Shown here piece by piece: positions 42,251-54,078 of a stretch of 64,000 nt of DNA (the first letter of the stretch is position 1; the number at the start of each line of letters is the position of its first letter). A program made the translations under genes and the position numbers. Below the pieces are notes generated by a model. It had not been told where the DNA came from. It worked only from the letters and a program-made list of their open reading frames with translations, and did not search any database. The stretch comes from Candidatus Methylacidiphilales bacterium. GTDB lineage: Bacteria; Verrucomicrobiota; Verrucomicrobiia; Methylacidiphilales; JANWVL01. Location: positions 1 to 64,000 of the forward strand of contig JANWVL010000141.1 in NCBI GenBank assembly GCA_025056655.1, given 5' to 3'.

Positions 42251-44941
42251 TCAAGACCGAGTCGTCAAAATTTGACGAAGCACATACGGCAAGATCCCCC
42301 CATGACGATAGTAATCCACTTCAACAGGCGTATCGATTCGGCATAAAATCGGCACGCGGACGACCTCACCGCTGGAGCGTTGTATCTCTAAGGTCAGTTG
42401 CTGGCGAGGTGTCAGATTGTCCGACAGATCGGGGATAGAATAAATCTCAGTGCCATCCAGTTGTAGACTCGCGGCACTGGTGCCTTCCATGAACGTGCAT
42501 GGCAGCACACCCATTCCTACAAGGTTAGAACGATGGATGCGCTCGAAGCTTTGCGCCACGACAGCCCGCACGCCTAAAAGACGCGTGCCTTTCGCCGCCC
42601 AGTCTCTTGATGAACCTGTTCCATATTCTTGGCCTGCGATGACAATCAGAGGTATCTTCCGGCGCGCATATTCAAGCGCCGCATCGTAAATAGACATTTT
42701 AGTTCCCTCTGGTTGTAGCAACGTATAGCCGCCCTCCTCTCCGCCTAGCATGAGGTTTTTGATCCGCACGTTGGCAAATGTGCCGCGGGTCATCACTCGA
42801 TCGTTACCGCGGCGTGAACCATACGAATTGAAATCAGCCTCTGTTACTCCGTTTTCTAAAAGGTAACGTCCAGCAGGCGAATTTTTCTTGATCGAGCCTG
42901 CAGGAGAAATGTGATCTGTGGTAACGGAATCGCCAAAGATGCCTAAAACTCGCGCTCCGCGAATCGATGTAATCGAGTCTGGTTCAAGAGCGAACGACTC
43001 AAAAAATGGAGGCTCTTGAATGTAGGTAGATCGCGGATTCCAAGCGTAGGTTAATCCTGTCGATGTCGGTATTTCATTCCATGCAGGATTTTGTTTCTCA
43101 AAATCTCGATAGAGCGCGCGAAAGACCTCGGGATTCAATGCGGCTTTAAGTTCTGCGCGAATTTCATCGAGGGTCGGCCACAAATCGCGAAGGTAAACCG
43201 GCTCGCCTTGAGGCGTGAAGCCAAGCGGCTCCCGAGTAAGATCGATGTCAATTCTGCCTGCAATCGCATAGGCCACAACTAAGGGAGGAGACATGAGGAA
43301 ATTCGCGCGTATGGAAGGATGGACACGAGCTTCAAAATTCCGATTTCCTGAAAGAACGCTCGCCACAACCAAATTGCGAGCTTGGATTTGTTGTTCCAGT
43401 TCCGCATCCAACGGGCCTGAATTTCCGATGCACGTTGTGCAACCATAGCCCACAGTGTGAAACCGCAGTTGATCAAGGTAAGCTTGCAAACCTGTCTTTT
43501 GTAAATAATCGGTGACAACACGGGACCCTGGAGCAAGAGAAGCTTTTACATAACTCGGTGTCCTCAGACCGCGCTCCACAGCCTTCTTAGCGAGGATCCC
43601 AGCTGCAAGCATCACAGAGGGATTGCTGGTGTTGGTGCAAGACGTAATGGCTGCTATGAGGATCGAACCATCGCCTATTTCCTTGTGGTTGGGTGAGACA
43701 AGTTGTGTTTTGCCAAAGCCATTTTGAATGATCGGTTGTGTGAGAGTAGCGATGAAGGTTTCCTTCACTCGATTGAGCGGAATGCGGTCTTGGGGGCGTT
43801 TTGGACCTGCAACACTCGGCTCGACCGTAGCAAGATCAAGATGTAAGACTTGGCTGTATTCAATTTCCGTATCGTCTCCAGGGATGCCAAAAATCTCTTG
43901 GGCACGGTAGTAAGCCTCTATGAGGTCCAGATGTGCCTCATCTCGCCCTGTGCCGCGCAAGTAAGTAAGGGCTTCCTCATCAAACGGAAAATATCCCATG
44001 GTCGCCCCATATTCGGGAGCCATGTTTGCTATCGTGGCACGATCGGGCAGAGGCAGCGATTGGGCGCCACTACCAAAGAATTCAACAAACTTCCCTACGA
44101 CCTTAGCTTTCCTGAGCATCTCTGTCACCGTTAAGGCAACATCCGTCGCGGTGACGCCCTCTCGCAAGGCGCCGGTTAGTTTTACTCCGACAACTTCCGG
44201 AGTCAGGAAATACACTGGTTGGCCAAGCATTCCGGCTTCGGCCTCGATCCCGCCCACGCCCCATCCGACAATTCCCAAGCCGTTAATCATCGTTGTATGG
44301 GAATCCGTTCCGACAAGCGTATCGGGATAAACAGTGCCGTTAGCATCTTCCAAAACGGCTTTCGCCAGATACTCAAGGTTCACTTGATGCACTATTCCAA
44401 TCCCTGGCGGAATGACCCTGAAGGTGCGGAAGGCTTGTTGTCCCCATTTAAGGAATTCGTAGCGTTCGCGATTTCGCTGAAATTCAAGCTCAAGATTTCG
44501 CGCAAGCGCATCAGGACTACCCGCTACATCCACTTGCACAGAATGATCCACAACTAGATCTACAGGCACTAGTGGCTCGATGATCGCTGGGTCTCTTTTA
44601 AGCCGACTCACAGCCGATCGCATCGCCGCTAGATCCACTAGCAAAGGCACTCCAGTAAAATCTTGCAGCACTATACGCGCTACAATGAAAGGGATCTCTT
44701 CCGGTGCCGGTGCTGAAGCTTTCCACTGCGCCAGCGAGCGTATGTGATCTACCGTAATCCGTTTTTCATCGTAATTGCGCAGCAACGACTCCAGAACAAT
44801 ACGAAGAGAGATCGGCAGTCTTGAGATCTTCCCGATCCCCTGTTTTTCTAGCATCGGCAAAGAGTAGTAATAAAACAAACGACCTTTACTCGTGCGTGCT
44901 GATTGTCGTGTTGAAAAAAGGTTATGCGGCGATGTGCTCAT
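42251..44941 (-). CDS. acnA: Aconitate hydratase A
   Basis: 896 residues from the ATG at 44941; an upstream in-frame ATG at 45007 gives a Leu/Arg-rich extension unlike AcnA. The three [4Fe-4S] Cys are in [11 protein letters not shown] and [11 protein letters not shown]. Substrate residues appear in [13 protein letters not shown] and [20 protein letters not shown], and the swivel domain [13 protein letters not shown] is intact. Length fits AcnA/IRP1-type aconitase, so an apo-form regulatory role is possible. It isomerises citrate to isocitrate in the TCA cycle. The coaE gene is divergent from it. Confidence 0.95.
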   Translation of the reverse strand: MSTSPHNLFSTRQSARTSKGRLFYYYSLPMLEKQGIGKISRLPISLRIVLESLLRNYDEKRITVDHIRSLAQWKASAPAPEEIPFIVARIVLQDFTGVPLLVDLAAMRSAVSRLKRDPAIIEPLVPVDLVVDHSVQVDVAGSPDALARNLELEFQRNRERYEFLKWGQQAFRTFRVIPPGIGIVHQVNLEYLAKAVLEDANGTVYPDTLVGTDSHTTMINGLGIVGWGVGGIEAEAGMLGQPVYFLTPEVVGVKLTGALREGVTATDVALTVTEMLRKAKVVGKFVEFFGSGAQSLPLPDRATIANMAPEYGATMGYFPFDEEALTYLRGTGRDEAHLDLIEAYYRAQEIFGIPGDDTEIEYSQVLHLDLATVEPSVAGPKRPQDRIPLNRVKETFIATLTQPIIQNGFGKTQLVSPNHKEIGDGSILIAAITSCTNTSNPSVMLAAGILAKKAVERGLRTPSYVKASLAPGSRVVTDYLQKTGLQAYLDQLRFHTVGYGCTTCIGNSGPLDAELEQQIQARNLVVASVLSGNRNFEARVHPSIRANFLMSPPLVVAYAIAGRIDIDLTREPLGFTPQGEPVYLRDLWPTLDEIRAELKAALNPEVFRALYRDFEKQNPAWNEIPTSTGLTYAWNPRSTYIQEPPFFESFALEPDSITSIRGARVLGIFGDSVTTDHISPAGSIKKNSPAGRYLLENGVTEADFNSYGSRRGNDRVMTRGTFANVRIKNLMLGGEEGGYTLLQPEGTKMSIYDAALEYARRKIPLIVIAGQEYGTGSSRDWAAKGTRLLGVRAVVAQSFERIHRSNLVGMGVLPCTFMEGTSAASLQLDGTEIYSIPDLSDNLTPRQQLTLEIQRSSGEVVRVPILCRIDTPVEVDYYRHGGILPYVLRQILTTRS

Positions 44942-45022
44942 AACTTTAAATCTAGAACCGCTAGAGTGGCGAGGTTCAAGAAGAGTTTCAAGAAGGAGTT
45001 GCATCAAGCGGTCGGGAAAAGA

Positions 45023-45052
45023 TTGGCGATCCTTTTTTCAGATATCTAGTAT
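45023..45052 (+). promoter_or_regulatory. Possible promoter of coaE-rho, giving a nearly leaderless transcript
   Basis: TTGGCG (45023-45028) and TAGTAT (45047-45052) are 18 bases apart, each matching four of six consensus bases. Transcription would begin at about 45059, only some six bases before the coaE ATG at 45065. If real, this leaves no room for a Shine-Dalgarno sequence. Confidence 0.35.
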
Positions 45053-45064
45053 CCCCCCTGCTGT

Positions 45065-45658
45065 ATGAAAAAACGTATCTGGGGGCTGACCGGTGGAATC
45101 GCCTGCGGCAAAAGCACCGCTGCTGAAATGCTCAAAAAAATGGGCTGGAAAATTCTTGATGCTGACACCATCGCCCATGAGTTGATGGCGCCAGGCCAAA
45201 TAAACTGGAAATTAATCGTTGACAACTTCGGCACAAGTATTCTAAAAGACAATTTAGAAATTAATCGTTCAGCCCTAGCTGAAAAAGTCTTCGCACATCC
45301 AGAGGAATTGCAACTCCTCAACAAACTTACCCATCCTAACATCTGTGCTAACCTCCTCACTCAAATCGAACATCACCGAGCCCACCAAGCCTCAACCCCC
45401 CTGCTCGTCGTAGTGCCGCTCCTTTATGAAATCGATTTCGTTGCACCTTTTGACGCTATCCTCGTTGTCGCAGCATCCCTTGCTATCCAAAAACATCGCC
45501 TCATCCAACGCGGCCTCACAGAATCTGCCATCCAAGCACGCCTCAAAGCTCAGTGGCCCCTACAAGAAAAAATCACACGTGCCGATTGCGTCATCTGGAA
45601 CGACGGCTCGTTGGAAACTCTCCACATGCAGATAAACGTTTTTCAATCCCAAATTTAA
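45065..45658 (+). CDS. coaE: CoaE, dephospho-CoA kinase
   Basis: 197 residues. P-loop LTGGIACGKSTAAEML (8-23), DADTIAHELM, and the CoaE lid/substrate motifs PHPNI-like THPNICANL and VVPLLYEIDF are typical. It phosphorylates dephospho-CoA, the last step of coenzyme A synthesis. Beta-alanine made by the pyrimidine pathway upstream is a precursor of CoA, but linking them is inference. Rho follows 41 bases later and is probably co-transcribed. Confidence 0.93.
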   Translation: MKKRIWGLTGGIACGKSTAAEMLKKMGWKILDADTIAHELMAPGQINWKLIVDNFGTSILKDNLEINRSALAEKVFAHPEELQLLNKLTHPNICANLLTQIEHHRAHQASTPLLVVVPLLYEIDFVAPFDAILVVAASLAIQKHRLIQRGLTESAIQARLKAQWPLQEKITRADCVIWNDGSLETLHMQINVFQSQI

Positions 45659-45699
45659 TTCATCAGTGAAGTTTTCAATACTCCATCCCCAAAAAAACT

Positions 45700-47376
<1,677 letters not shown>

Positions 47377-47582
47377 CCTCCCTACACGTCAAAGAAACAA
47401 CCACCTCGAACCATTCGAAAAAACTGCAACGTGCAGCACCGAGCAGCAGAAAGCCCTACAGCCTTCTGTCCCCTTTCCCACTAAAAAACTACCACCTAGC
47501 CCGATAAGCCACCTCTTAAAACAAACAAACAAAACCAAATAATGAATTAAAAAGCCCAACAACACCCCTGGCTTCAGAGCCA

Positions 47583-47816
47583 TCAAGCCCCATCATTCCC
47601 GATCGCCTCGACAGGACAACCTTCCATAGCTTGCTTGCACTCCTCTTCCTCCTCAGGAGTTTCAGGCTGCTTGTAAACATAAGAATATCCCCCGTCGTCT
47701 TGACGAGTGAAATTCTTAGGAGCCGTCTCACGACAAAGGTCACAGTCTATGCAGTTACTATCTACATAATAACGACCGGGAACATTCTCCGGATAACGGT
47801 TCTTGATATCTGCCAT
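47583..47816 (-). CDS. Single-cluster [4Fe-4S] ferredoxin
   Basis: 77 residues. Cluster ligands would be Cys22, Cys25, Cys28 (CIDCDLC) and Cys67 (EGCPVEAIG), with an extra Cys60 nearby. An acidic loop (TPEEEEEC) lies between them. It fits the Fer4-type monocluster ferredoxins. It could supply electrons to the ferredoxin-dependent oxidoreductase in this window, but no operon link exists. It is read away from the tRNA gene. The 47377-47582 gap behind it contains no gene or hairpin that I can see. Confidence 0.88.
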   Translation of the reverse strand: MADIKNRYPENVPGRYYVDSNCIDCDLCRETAPKNFTRQDDGGYSYVYKQPETPEEEEECKQAMEGCPVEAIGNDGA

Positions 47817-47883
47817 AGAAACGTCAATCTAATGCAAAACGCACAACACGCAAGTTTTTACGGCATCGACGCCCACAAAAAAC

Positions 47884-47913
47884 TTGATTCCATAGGCCTC
47901 TCTCACCCATAAT
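47884..47913 (+). promoter_or_regulatory. Sigma-70-like promoter of the tRNA-Gly gene
   Basis: TTGATT (47884-47889) and CATAAT (47908-47913), separated by 18 bases. The -10 matches five of six consensus positions. The expected transcription start at about 47920 lies a few bases before the mature tRNA end at 47924. Confidence 0.5.
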
Positions 47914-47923
47914 TTAACACGTC

Positions 47924-47994
47924 GCGGGCGTAGTTTAGTGGTAGAACGTGGGCTTCCCAAGCCTGAGGTGAGAGTTCGATTCTCTTCGCCCGCA
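47924..47994 (+). tRNA. tRNA-Gly (anticodon CCC)
   Basis: A 71-nucleotide cloverleaf. The acceptor stem pairs GCGGGCG (47924-47930) with CGCCCGC (47987-47993), with discriminator A at 47994. The D-loop has TTTAGTGGTAGA, the anticodon loop TTCCCAA carries CCC at 47956-47958, and the T-loop is TTCGATT closed by GAGAG/CTCTT. The CCA is not encoded. It reads GGG glycine codons. A promoter is visible just upstream and the next gene ends 8 bases downstream on the other strand. Confidence 0.95.
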
Positions 47995-48001
47995 GAGAAC
48001 C

Positions 48002-49381
48002 TCAAAACTCAATCCTGCTCCCCAATTCAGGCAAGATTACCTCCGGCGCACCTGCACTCTTCAATGATTCCCGCAAAGCCTCCCGAGCCACTGCCTCTCC
48101 ATGCACTAAAACAGCCCGCGGATGACAGGGCAGCAACTTCTTAAACCAGTCCACAAGTTCAGTCTGCCCTGCATGCGCACTAAACCCTCCCAGGGTGTGA
48201 ATCGAGGCCCTTACAGCGATCTCTTCCCCCAAAATCCGCACCCTCTTTTCTCCATCCACCAGACGGCGACCTAAGCTACCTTTCACTTGATATCCCACGA
48301 TGATTACGCTCGTCTCCTCCCTCCAGAGATGATGTTTAAGGTGATGAAGAATCCTGCCGGCCTGACACATCCCTGACCCCGCGATGATGATAGCAGGCCC
48401 TTCGACATGGTTGATAGCCATGGATTCCTCAGGCGTCTGCGTAAATTGGACTTGCTTCCAAAGCGCGTCCACAGCCCCTAAATCCGTGAGCCTTTGCGTG
48501 CACTCGTCAAACAAATAAGCATGCCGTTGATAAATATCCGTGGCCCGTGCAGCCATAGGACTATCTACAAAGATAGGCACTCCCTCGAGCTGCTCACTTA
48601 CCATCAACTCCGCCAGATAATAAAGAAGCTGCTGGGTCCGACCGACCGCAAATGAAGGCACCAACACCTTGCCCCTCCGTGTGAGAGTAGAGAGAACGAT
48701 ATTCTTGAATTCCTCCGTAGTCACCTCGATCGGCTTATGATCTCGATCGCCATATGTGCTCTCCATAAACACCCCATCCGCACACTCATAAGGCTCCGGA
48801 TCCTTTAAAAGAGGAAGATTACGAGGGCCAATGTCGCCTGAAAAAACTACTGTCCGCCCTTCCGCTCTCACCTCCACACTTGCGCTACCCAATATATGGC
48901 CAGCTTCTCGTAGACTTACCGTCACACCCTCGGCAATGTTCACAGGGTGACGATAGTCAAGCGGCCGCAGCAGCTGCACCACTCGCGCGACGTCTTCCAT
49001 TGTAAACAAAGGCGTTTGCAGCGGCCGCCCCGCTCGCTCCAGCCGGCGATTGAGGCGGAGAGTATCCTGTGCCTGCACTTTAGCAGCGTCTGTCAAGACA
49101 AGCTCAACTAATTCTAGCGTTGCCGATGTGCCGTAGATTGGCCTGTCGTAGCCAGTTTTTACTAGCAACGGCAATCGCCCCACATGATCCAGATGCGCAT
49201 GGGTCAACACCACGCCATCTAACCTCTTCCCTGCGATCGAATCGGGGATGATATTTTTTTGCGTCGCATCATCCCCGCTTTGAAAAAGACCGCAATCAAT
49301 CAAAACGTCCGCTTGCTTCGTACGAAGATGAAAACATGATCCCGTCACCTCACCCGCCGCGCCATAGCACGTCACTTCCAT
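48002..49381 (-). CDS. Metallo-beta-lactamase-fold RNA-processing exonuclease (beta-CASP type)
   Basis: 459 residues. Metal motif THAHLDHVGRLPLL (His61, His63, Asp65, His66) after the N-terminal CYGAAGEVTGSCF, then GHILGSASVEV and FSGDIGPRN. The beta-CASP insert (about 200-365) includes STYGDRDHK, VPSFAVGRTQQLLYYL and SGMCQAGRILHHLKH. The last RMMTS-like motif region GGFSAHAGQTELVDW and VHGE are typical of YSH1/CPSF73-related bacterial nucleases. It probably processes RNA in the cytoplasm. Its 3' end lies 8 bases from the tRNA on the opposite strand. Confidence 0.9.
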   Translation of the reverse strand: MEVTCYGAAGEVTGSCFHLRTKQADVLIDCGLFQSGDDATQKNIIPDSIAGKRLDGVVLTHAHLDHVGRLPLLVKTGYDRPIYGTSATLELVELVLTDAAKVQAQDTLRLNRRLERAGRPLQTPLFTMEDVARVVQLLRPLDYRHPVNIAEGVTVSLREAGHILGSASVEVRAEGRTVVFSGDIGPRNLPLLKDPEPYECADGVFMESTYGDRDHKPIEVTTEEFKNIVLSTLTRRGKVLVPSFAVGRTQQLLYYLAELMVSEQLEGVPIFVDSPMAARATDIYQRHAYLFDECTQRLTDLGAVDALWKQVQFTQTPEESMAINHVEGPAIIIAGSGMCQAGRILHHLKHHLWREETSVIIVGYQVKGSLGRRLVDGEKRVRILGEEIAVRASIHTLGGFSAHAGQTELVDWFKKLLPCHPRAVLVHGEAVAREALRESLKSAGAPEVILPELGSRIEF

Positions 49382-49463
49382 GTCTCATAAATAGCTTTCT
49401 GTAAAAGCCCGACAAGGTTACTTACTTGTAGAGGCAGGGGGAAACTGGTTGTATCATACAGCG

Positions 49464-50285
49464 ATGGCATCTACTTCTCTCAACCCACACGATGAGATTT
49501 ACCATCAGCTCTTGCGCAATGTCTTAGACAACGGCCACCCTCGACCAGACCGGACGGGTGTCGGCACTCTTTCACTCTTTGGCACTCAGGTGCGATTCGA
49601 CTTGCGAATCGGGTTCCCCTTGATCACGACTAAAAAAGTCCATTTCAAATCTATCGCCCATGAGTTACTTTGGTTTTTGAGAGGGGAGACAAACGTCCGC
49701 TCCTTACAAGCAGTCGGCGTCACGATCTGGGATGAATGGGCAGACGAAGACGGTGATCTCGGCCCCGTATATGGAGCACAGTGGCGTCACTGGAAAAAAG
49801 CTTCAGGAGGGGAAGTGGATCAAATTCGCGAGTTAATAGATCAGTTGCGACGCGATCCGTATTCACGACGTCATCTGCTCACAGCTTGGAATCCAGCCGA
49901 CCTACCGAAAATGGCCCTAGCACCGTGCCACGTCCTATGCCAGTTTTACGTTCATAAAGGGCGTCTTTCTGCACAATTGTATCAACGCAGCGCGGATTTG
50001 TTCTTGGGTGTGCCGTTTAATATTGCCTCATACGCACTCTTGACCCACATATTGGCTCATCTATGCGGATATGAGGTCGGAGAATTCATTCATACCTTCG
50101 GAGACCTCCACTTATACACGAATCACTTGGAACAAGCTAAAATTCAGCTTGCACGATCGTCGTTTCCCCCTCCTCAACTGAGAATCGCCAGTGAAGTCCG
50201 CGAGATTGATGAGCTACGCTACGAGCACATTCTGCTCAGCAACTATCAACATCATCCCGCCATACCTGCCCCCGTGGCTGTTTAG
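49464..50285 (+). CDS. thyA: Thymidylate synthase ThyA
   Basis: 273 residues from the ATG at 49464; an upstream in-frame TTG (49449) adds five residues. Catalytic Cys155 in [14 protein letters not shown], nucleotide-binding [35 protein letters not shown] and [14 protein letters not shown] are canonical. The C-terminus ends PAPVAV. It makes dTMP from dUMP with methylene-tetrahydrofolate. No folA is adjacent. Convergent with bioA, with 22 bases between stops. Confidence 0.96.
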   Translation: MASTSLNPHDEIYHQLLRNVLDNGHPRPDRTGVGTLSLFGTQVRFDLRIGFPLITTKKVHFKSIAHELLWFLRGETNVRSLQAVGVTIWDEWADEDGDLGPVYGAQWRHWKKASGGEVDQIRELIDQLRRDPYSRRHLLTAWNPADLPKMALAPCHVLCQFYVHKGRLSAQLYQRSADLFLGVPFNIASYALLTHILAHLCGYEVGEFIHTFGDLHLYTNHLEQAKIQLARSSFPPPQLRIASEVREIDELRYEHILLSNYQHHPAIPAPVAV

Positions 50286-50307
50286 AATGATTCCCCAAGC
50301 TACAGCC

Positions 50308-51717
50308 TCAGGCTGCCTGAACGTCAAAAGGTAAGACTTCTACCAAAGCTCGCCACAAAGCATCAATCATTCGGCTAAGCTCATCCGGAAGCGTCGTCAA
50401 CGGCGGAATCAAGATCAACGTAGCGTGTATGCCACGAGTGAGAAGACCATACTGACGGGCTCGCTCGCAAATATGGTAAGCCAGACGCGCCTCCGTCGGA
50501 AAAGATTCTTTGGTATGGCGATTTTGAACGAGCTCGATGGCCAATATAAAGCCCTCCTGGCGGACATCCCCGACGTTGGGATGACGCCAAAAACGCTGAG
50601 ATTCCTCGCGCATTTGATCGATTAGCGGCTGCAGTCGTGACAATGTTTTTTCTTTTTCAAACAACCGCAGATTAGCTAGGGCAGCCGCACAACTCGGCGG
50701 ATGGCCGCTGTAACTGTGGCCGTGAAAAAAAGTATGATGAAAAGGCCCGTTGAATTTCTGAAAAATCTCTTCACGCACAAGTGTAGCTGCGATCGGCATC
50801 GTCCCCCCACTGAGCCCTTTCCCAAGCACTAGGATCGAAGGCGGGGTGATTTCTTGCTCAAATGCAAAAAGGGTTCCTGTGCGACCAAAGCCTGTGAGAA
50901 TTTCATCCAAAATCCAATAAGCTCCGGAAGCCTCAATAATAGGCCGTGCACGGGAGAGGTAACCATGCGGATGCATCCACATGCCCGCAGCACCTTGCAC
51001 GCGCGGCTCCATGATCACCGCAGCAAGTTGATCATTTTCTTGAGCGACGGCCTCTTCAAGCTGCTCGATGCATTGCCACTCACATTGACGCGAGAGCCGC
51101 GCGTCATAGGGGGAAAACGGTGCGATATTGTGCGGGCAACGGTAACATGCCGGCGCCATCACTTTTCTGGAGTCAAAGAGCAACGGTCGAAAAGGTTCAT
51201 GCATGGCCTCAGAGCCACCCAAGCTCATCGCGCCTACGGTGTCGCCATGGTAGCTACCTTGAAAAGTGATGAATCGGCGGCGCTGCGGCTGCGTTGATTG
51301 TTGCCAGGCTTGGTATGCAATTTTAAGAGCAGCTTCGACGGCTGACGAGCCATCGCTTGAGTAGAAGACGCGGTGTTGTCCGCCTGAGACGCGCTCTGAA
51401 AGCGCAACGGCCAATTCAATCGCAGCAGGATGAGTCTGGCCGAGAAATGAAAGATGATCGAGTTGATGAAGCTGATCGATGATAGCACGCAAAATTTCAG
51501 GATGATTGTGCCCGTGAATATTTGTCCAAATAGAGCTGTTTCCGTCGAGAAAAGTCCGACCATCTTCAGCGATCAGTGTGCGGCCGCGGCTCGATACGAT
51601 ACAGAGCGGCTCGTAATTAGGGTCGAGCCACGAATTATTTGGCGTGAATGGATGCCAGAGATAACGTTGATCAAGCCGGCTCCAGTTCTGAGAATTCAGA
51701 GGACCATTCGGCGACAT
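50308..51717 (-). CDS. bioA: BioA, adenosylmethionine-8-amino-7-oxononanoate aminotransferase
   Basis: 469 residues. PLP fold type I, class III: YLWHPFTPN near residue 20 is the BioA-specific start, SSDGSSAVEAALKIAYQ, GSYHGDTVGAMSLGG, DEILTGFGRTGTLFA, and the Schiff-base Lys in VLGKGLSGGTMPIA. HTFFHGHSYSGHPPSCAAAL is the usual later motif. It makes 7,8-diaminopelargonic acid in biotin synthesis. No other bio genes are nearby, and no BirA operator was recognised in the divergent gap to the kinase (51718-51853). Confidence 0.93.
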   Translation of the reverse strand: MSPNGPLNSQNWSRLDQRYLWHPFTPNNSWLDPNYEPLCIVSSRGRTLIAEDGRTFLDGNSSIWTNIHGHNHPEILRAIIDQLHQLDHLSFLGQTHPAAIELAVALSERVSGGQHRVFYSSDGSSAVEAALKIAYQAWQQSTQPQRRRFITFQGSYHGDTVGAMSLGGSEAMHEPFRPLLFDSRKVMAPACYRCPHNIAPFSPYDARLSRQCEWQCIEQLEEAVAQENDQLAAVIMEPRVQGAAGMWMHPHGYLSRARPIIEASGAYWILDEILTGFGRTGTLFAFEQEITPPSILVLGKGLSGGTMPIAATLVREEIFQKFNGPFHHTFFHGHSYSGHPPSCAAALANLRLFEKEKTLSRLQPLIDQMREESQRFWRHPNVGDVRQEGFILAIELVQNRHTKESFPTEARLAYHICERARQYGLLTRGIHATLILIPPLTTLPDELSRMIDALWRALVEVLPFDVQAA

Positions 51718-51853
51718 GAGTTTTGCCTAACGGCAATCGTTTATGGACGGAGAAGAGTAGGTTATGCAAGCGCAATGAGGTGTGACGTTTTCGCCATCTT
51801 GATGACGATATGGTCACTTGCGATGTTGAGAAAGAAAAGTTAAAAAATCATTT

Positions 51854-53347
51854 ATGGCAACGGAAGATCCTACGAGTGAGCCGCGCTATAGCCATTTTGA
51901 AAAGATCGGGGAGGGAGGCCTAGGTGAAGTATATAAAGCTTGGGATAACCAACTTCAACGGTGGGTTGCGATCAAGCGCGTCACGACGCCCAGTGGCACA
52001 CTTGACAACACCGCTTCTCTGACAGCATGGCAAGAGGCGATGAGGCTCGCATCTTTTTCGCATCCGCATATTGTCACCGTCTATGATTTTGGACGTGACG
52101 AAGCCGGCAGCTACGTCGTGATGGAGTATTTGGACGGTGAGACGCTAGAGGCTTACGTAGAGCGCAACGGCGCGTTGTCAGAAAAAGATTTCATTGAGCT
52201 GATGAAACAAATCCTGGAAGGCCTCATCGCTGCTCATCAAAAAACGCTTATCCACCGAGATCTAAAGCCAGGCAATATCATGATCACAAAGTTACCCAGC
52301 GGCCGGTTTCAGGCAAAGATTTTGGATTTTGGTTTGGCCGGGTTTTTGAAGGGAGCGCGGATCCAATCTGTAGATGCAAGCGGATCACTGTTTGGCTCCG
52401 TCTATTACATGGCTCCCGAGCAATGTCAGGGCGGCACAATTGACGCGCGGGCTGATTTATATGCTCTGGGATGTATCGGCTATTTCTGTTTAACTGGCAG
52501 ACGCGCTTTCGACGGAGACAGCGTGGATGAAGTGATGCAAGCTCATTTGGAGCATCGTTTCGTGCCCTTGCTCCAACTTCGTCCCGATCTCGCTGCTCCC
52601 CTTGCCCAATGGGTTGAGCAACTTATGAGTTTATCCCCAGACCAGCGTCCTTCCTCTGCAGCCCTTGCTCTTCAAAGCCTGAATTCACTGCTGGGTGGCA
52701 GTAGCCAGACGCAACACAAAAGTCCAAGCGGAAAACCCAATTATACACATGCCTCTGCTCAACAAACCCGCCCATCCGCTCCTGTAGCTGCATCCCCAGT
52801 AGGAACGGAAAATCGTTCTGCGATATTTTGGACTTGGAGCCTTACCGCACTGGCCTTGGTCGCCGCAATCGGTTTTTGGTTCTATCATACAAACTCAAAA
52901 ACCACTGCAACTCCGGCGCCTAACCAAGCATCGGTGCCTTCTGTGCCCAGCATAAGCCAGCAGGCTCCCCCTTCAGCGACTCCGCAAACAACTGCCACCG
53001 AGCCTTCCAACCCACAGGCTGAAAAATCTTCGGTTCAGCATTTTGACCCACGAGACCTAGAGGGATTGCGCGCACAGATAGGGCGTCGCGTAACGGTGAA
53101 AGGACGAGCTGAACGCTGGGGCAAAAATAAAGCCGGCACATTGTTTTACTTAAATTTTGACCAAGACTACCGCAAAGCTCTGGCACTGGTCATCCGAGCA
53201 CAACGTTTCCTCGAGGAGGACCAGCAACAAGCTTTGGAGAAACTCGTTGGTAAGGATATTGAATACACTGGTAAGGTCAGTGAGTTTGAGGGAAGGCTAC
53301 AAATATTCGTGGATGAGATTGAAAATATCCGCGTCCTCACGCCATAA
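51854..53347 (+). CDS. Membrane-anchored Ser/Thr protein kinase with C-terminal OB-like domain
   Basis: 497 residues. Kinase domain about 12-280: glycine loop KIGEGGLGEVYK, Lys41 in VAIKRV, HRDLKPGN (134-141), DFG (158-160), APEQ (187-190) and a late RPSS. Then a Ser/Gln/Pro linker, one membrane helix at about 323-344, and an extracytoplasmic region: linker to about 395, then a beta-rich domain at about 400-495 (GRRVTVKGRAERWGK, GTLFYLNFDQDY, KDIEYTGKVSEFEGRLQIFV) that resembles the OB-fold nucleic-acid-binding modules found in secreted nucleases. The outer domain could sense a ligand. Divergent from bioA. Confidence 0.87.
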   Translation: MATEDPTSEPRYSHFEKIGEGGLGEVYKAWDNQLQRWVAIKRVTTPSGTLDNTASLTAWQEAMRLASFSHPHIVTVYDFGRDEAGSYVVMEYLDGETLEAYVERNGALSEKDFIELMKQILEGLIAAHQKTLIHRDLKPGNIMITKLPSGRFQAKILDFGLAGFLKGARIQSVDASGSLFGSVYYMAPEQCQGGTIDARADLYALGCIGYFCLTGRRAFDGDSVDEVMQAHLEHRFVPLLQLRPDLAAPLAQWVEQLMSLSPDQRPSSAALALQSLNSLLGGSSQTQHKSPSGKPNYTHASAQQTRPSAPVAASPVGTENRSAIFWTWSLTALALVAAIGFWFYHTNSKTTATPAPNQASVPSVPSISQQAPPSATPQTTATEPSNPQAEKSSVQHFDPRDLEGLRAQIGRRVTVKGRAERWGKNKAGTLFYLNFDQDYRKALALVIRAQRFLEEDQQQALEKLVGKDIEYTGKVSEFEGRLQIFVDEIENIRVLTP

Positions 53348-53380
53348 TTGGCGCAATAGCCAGAAACACACCTGAAAATC

Positions 53381-53638
53381 TTATTTAGCCAACAGAGCTG
53401 CCAGACGCGCTTTTCTGCGGTTAGCGTTGTTTCTATGCAAGGTGCCTTTTTTAACGGCTTTATCTAAAGCAGACTGCACGAGGGGGAATAACTTCTGAGC
53501 TTCTTCCTTTTTGCCGCTTTTGATCAAAGCGCGAAACTGCTTTTCCGCGGAGCGCGCTTTGTTCTTGATGATTCGATTGATAGCTCGGCGACGCAAAGCT
53601 TTACGGGCTTGCTTAGCTGCTGAACGTGTATTGGCCAT
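53381..53638 (-). CDS. rpsT: Ribosomal protein S20
   Basis: 85 residues, highly basic, starting MANTRSAAKQARKALRRRAI and containing the family's NRIIKNKARSAEKQF and LDKAVKKGTLHRNNANRRKA with ending LAALLAK. It binds 16S rRNA in early 30S assembly. Stops 33 bases after the convergent kinase gene; divergent from the pterin dehydratase gene. Confidence 0.97.
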   Translation of the reverse strand: MANTRSAAKQARKALRRRAINRIIKNKARSAEKQFRALIKSGKKEEAQKLFPLVQSALDKAVKKGTLHRNNANRRKARLAALLAK

Positions 53639-53793
53639 AGTTTGCGAGCTAGCAAAAACTTTTATTCCGTCAAGCTACAGGCCGTGCAAACGAAGACACA
53701 GCCTATAGCGCACAAAGCACATGCTTCCTCGATAATCCATAGACTTTTGTGTGAACGGTGCTTAAGTTGAAATCAGAAAGCAAATCCACGATT

Positions 53794-54048
53794 ATGAAAC
53801 CCTCAATCCCGACCCCTTGGCAAGAGACATCGGACGGCCTCAAAGGCACTTTCGTTTTCAAAGATTTTCAAAGTGCGATGGCTTTCGTAAACGCTGTGGC
53901 TCAAGTCGCAGAAAACGAAAATCATCACCCCGACATAGACATTCGTTGGAACAAGGTGCACCTCACTCTGATCACTCACGATGCAGGTCACCGAATTACT
54001 GAAAAGGATTACCGCTTAGCGGCTCTCATTTCTGAGCTCAAAAAGTGA
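53794..54048 (+). CDS. Pterin-4a-carbinolamine dehydratase (PhhB/DCoH-type)
   Basis: 84 residues from ATG 53794. A GTG at 53758 is also in frame but adds an unrelated Lys/Ser tail. The catalytic motif is AENENHHPDIDIRWNKVHL with the paired histidines, followed by LITHDAGHRITEKDYRLAALI. It recycles the 4a-hydroxytetrahydropterin made by aromatic amino-acid hydroxylases. The N-terminus is shorter than usual, missing part of the first helix. No phenylalanine hydroxylase gene is nearby. The class III aminotransferase starts 30 bases after its stop. Confidence 0.88.
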   Translation: MKPSIPTPWQETSDGLKGTFVFKDFQSAMAFVNAVAQVAENENHHPDIDIRWNKVHLTLITHDAGHRITEKDYRLAALISELKK

Positions 54049-54078
54049 GTTGCAGAGTTTGCCTCTACCATCGGCTTC

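Noticed and set aside
51718-51853. BirA operator in the bioA/kinase gap
   Set aside because: No TTGTAAACC-like palindrome found on either strand.
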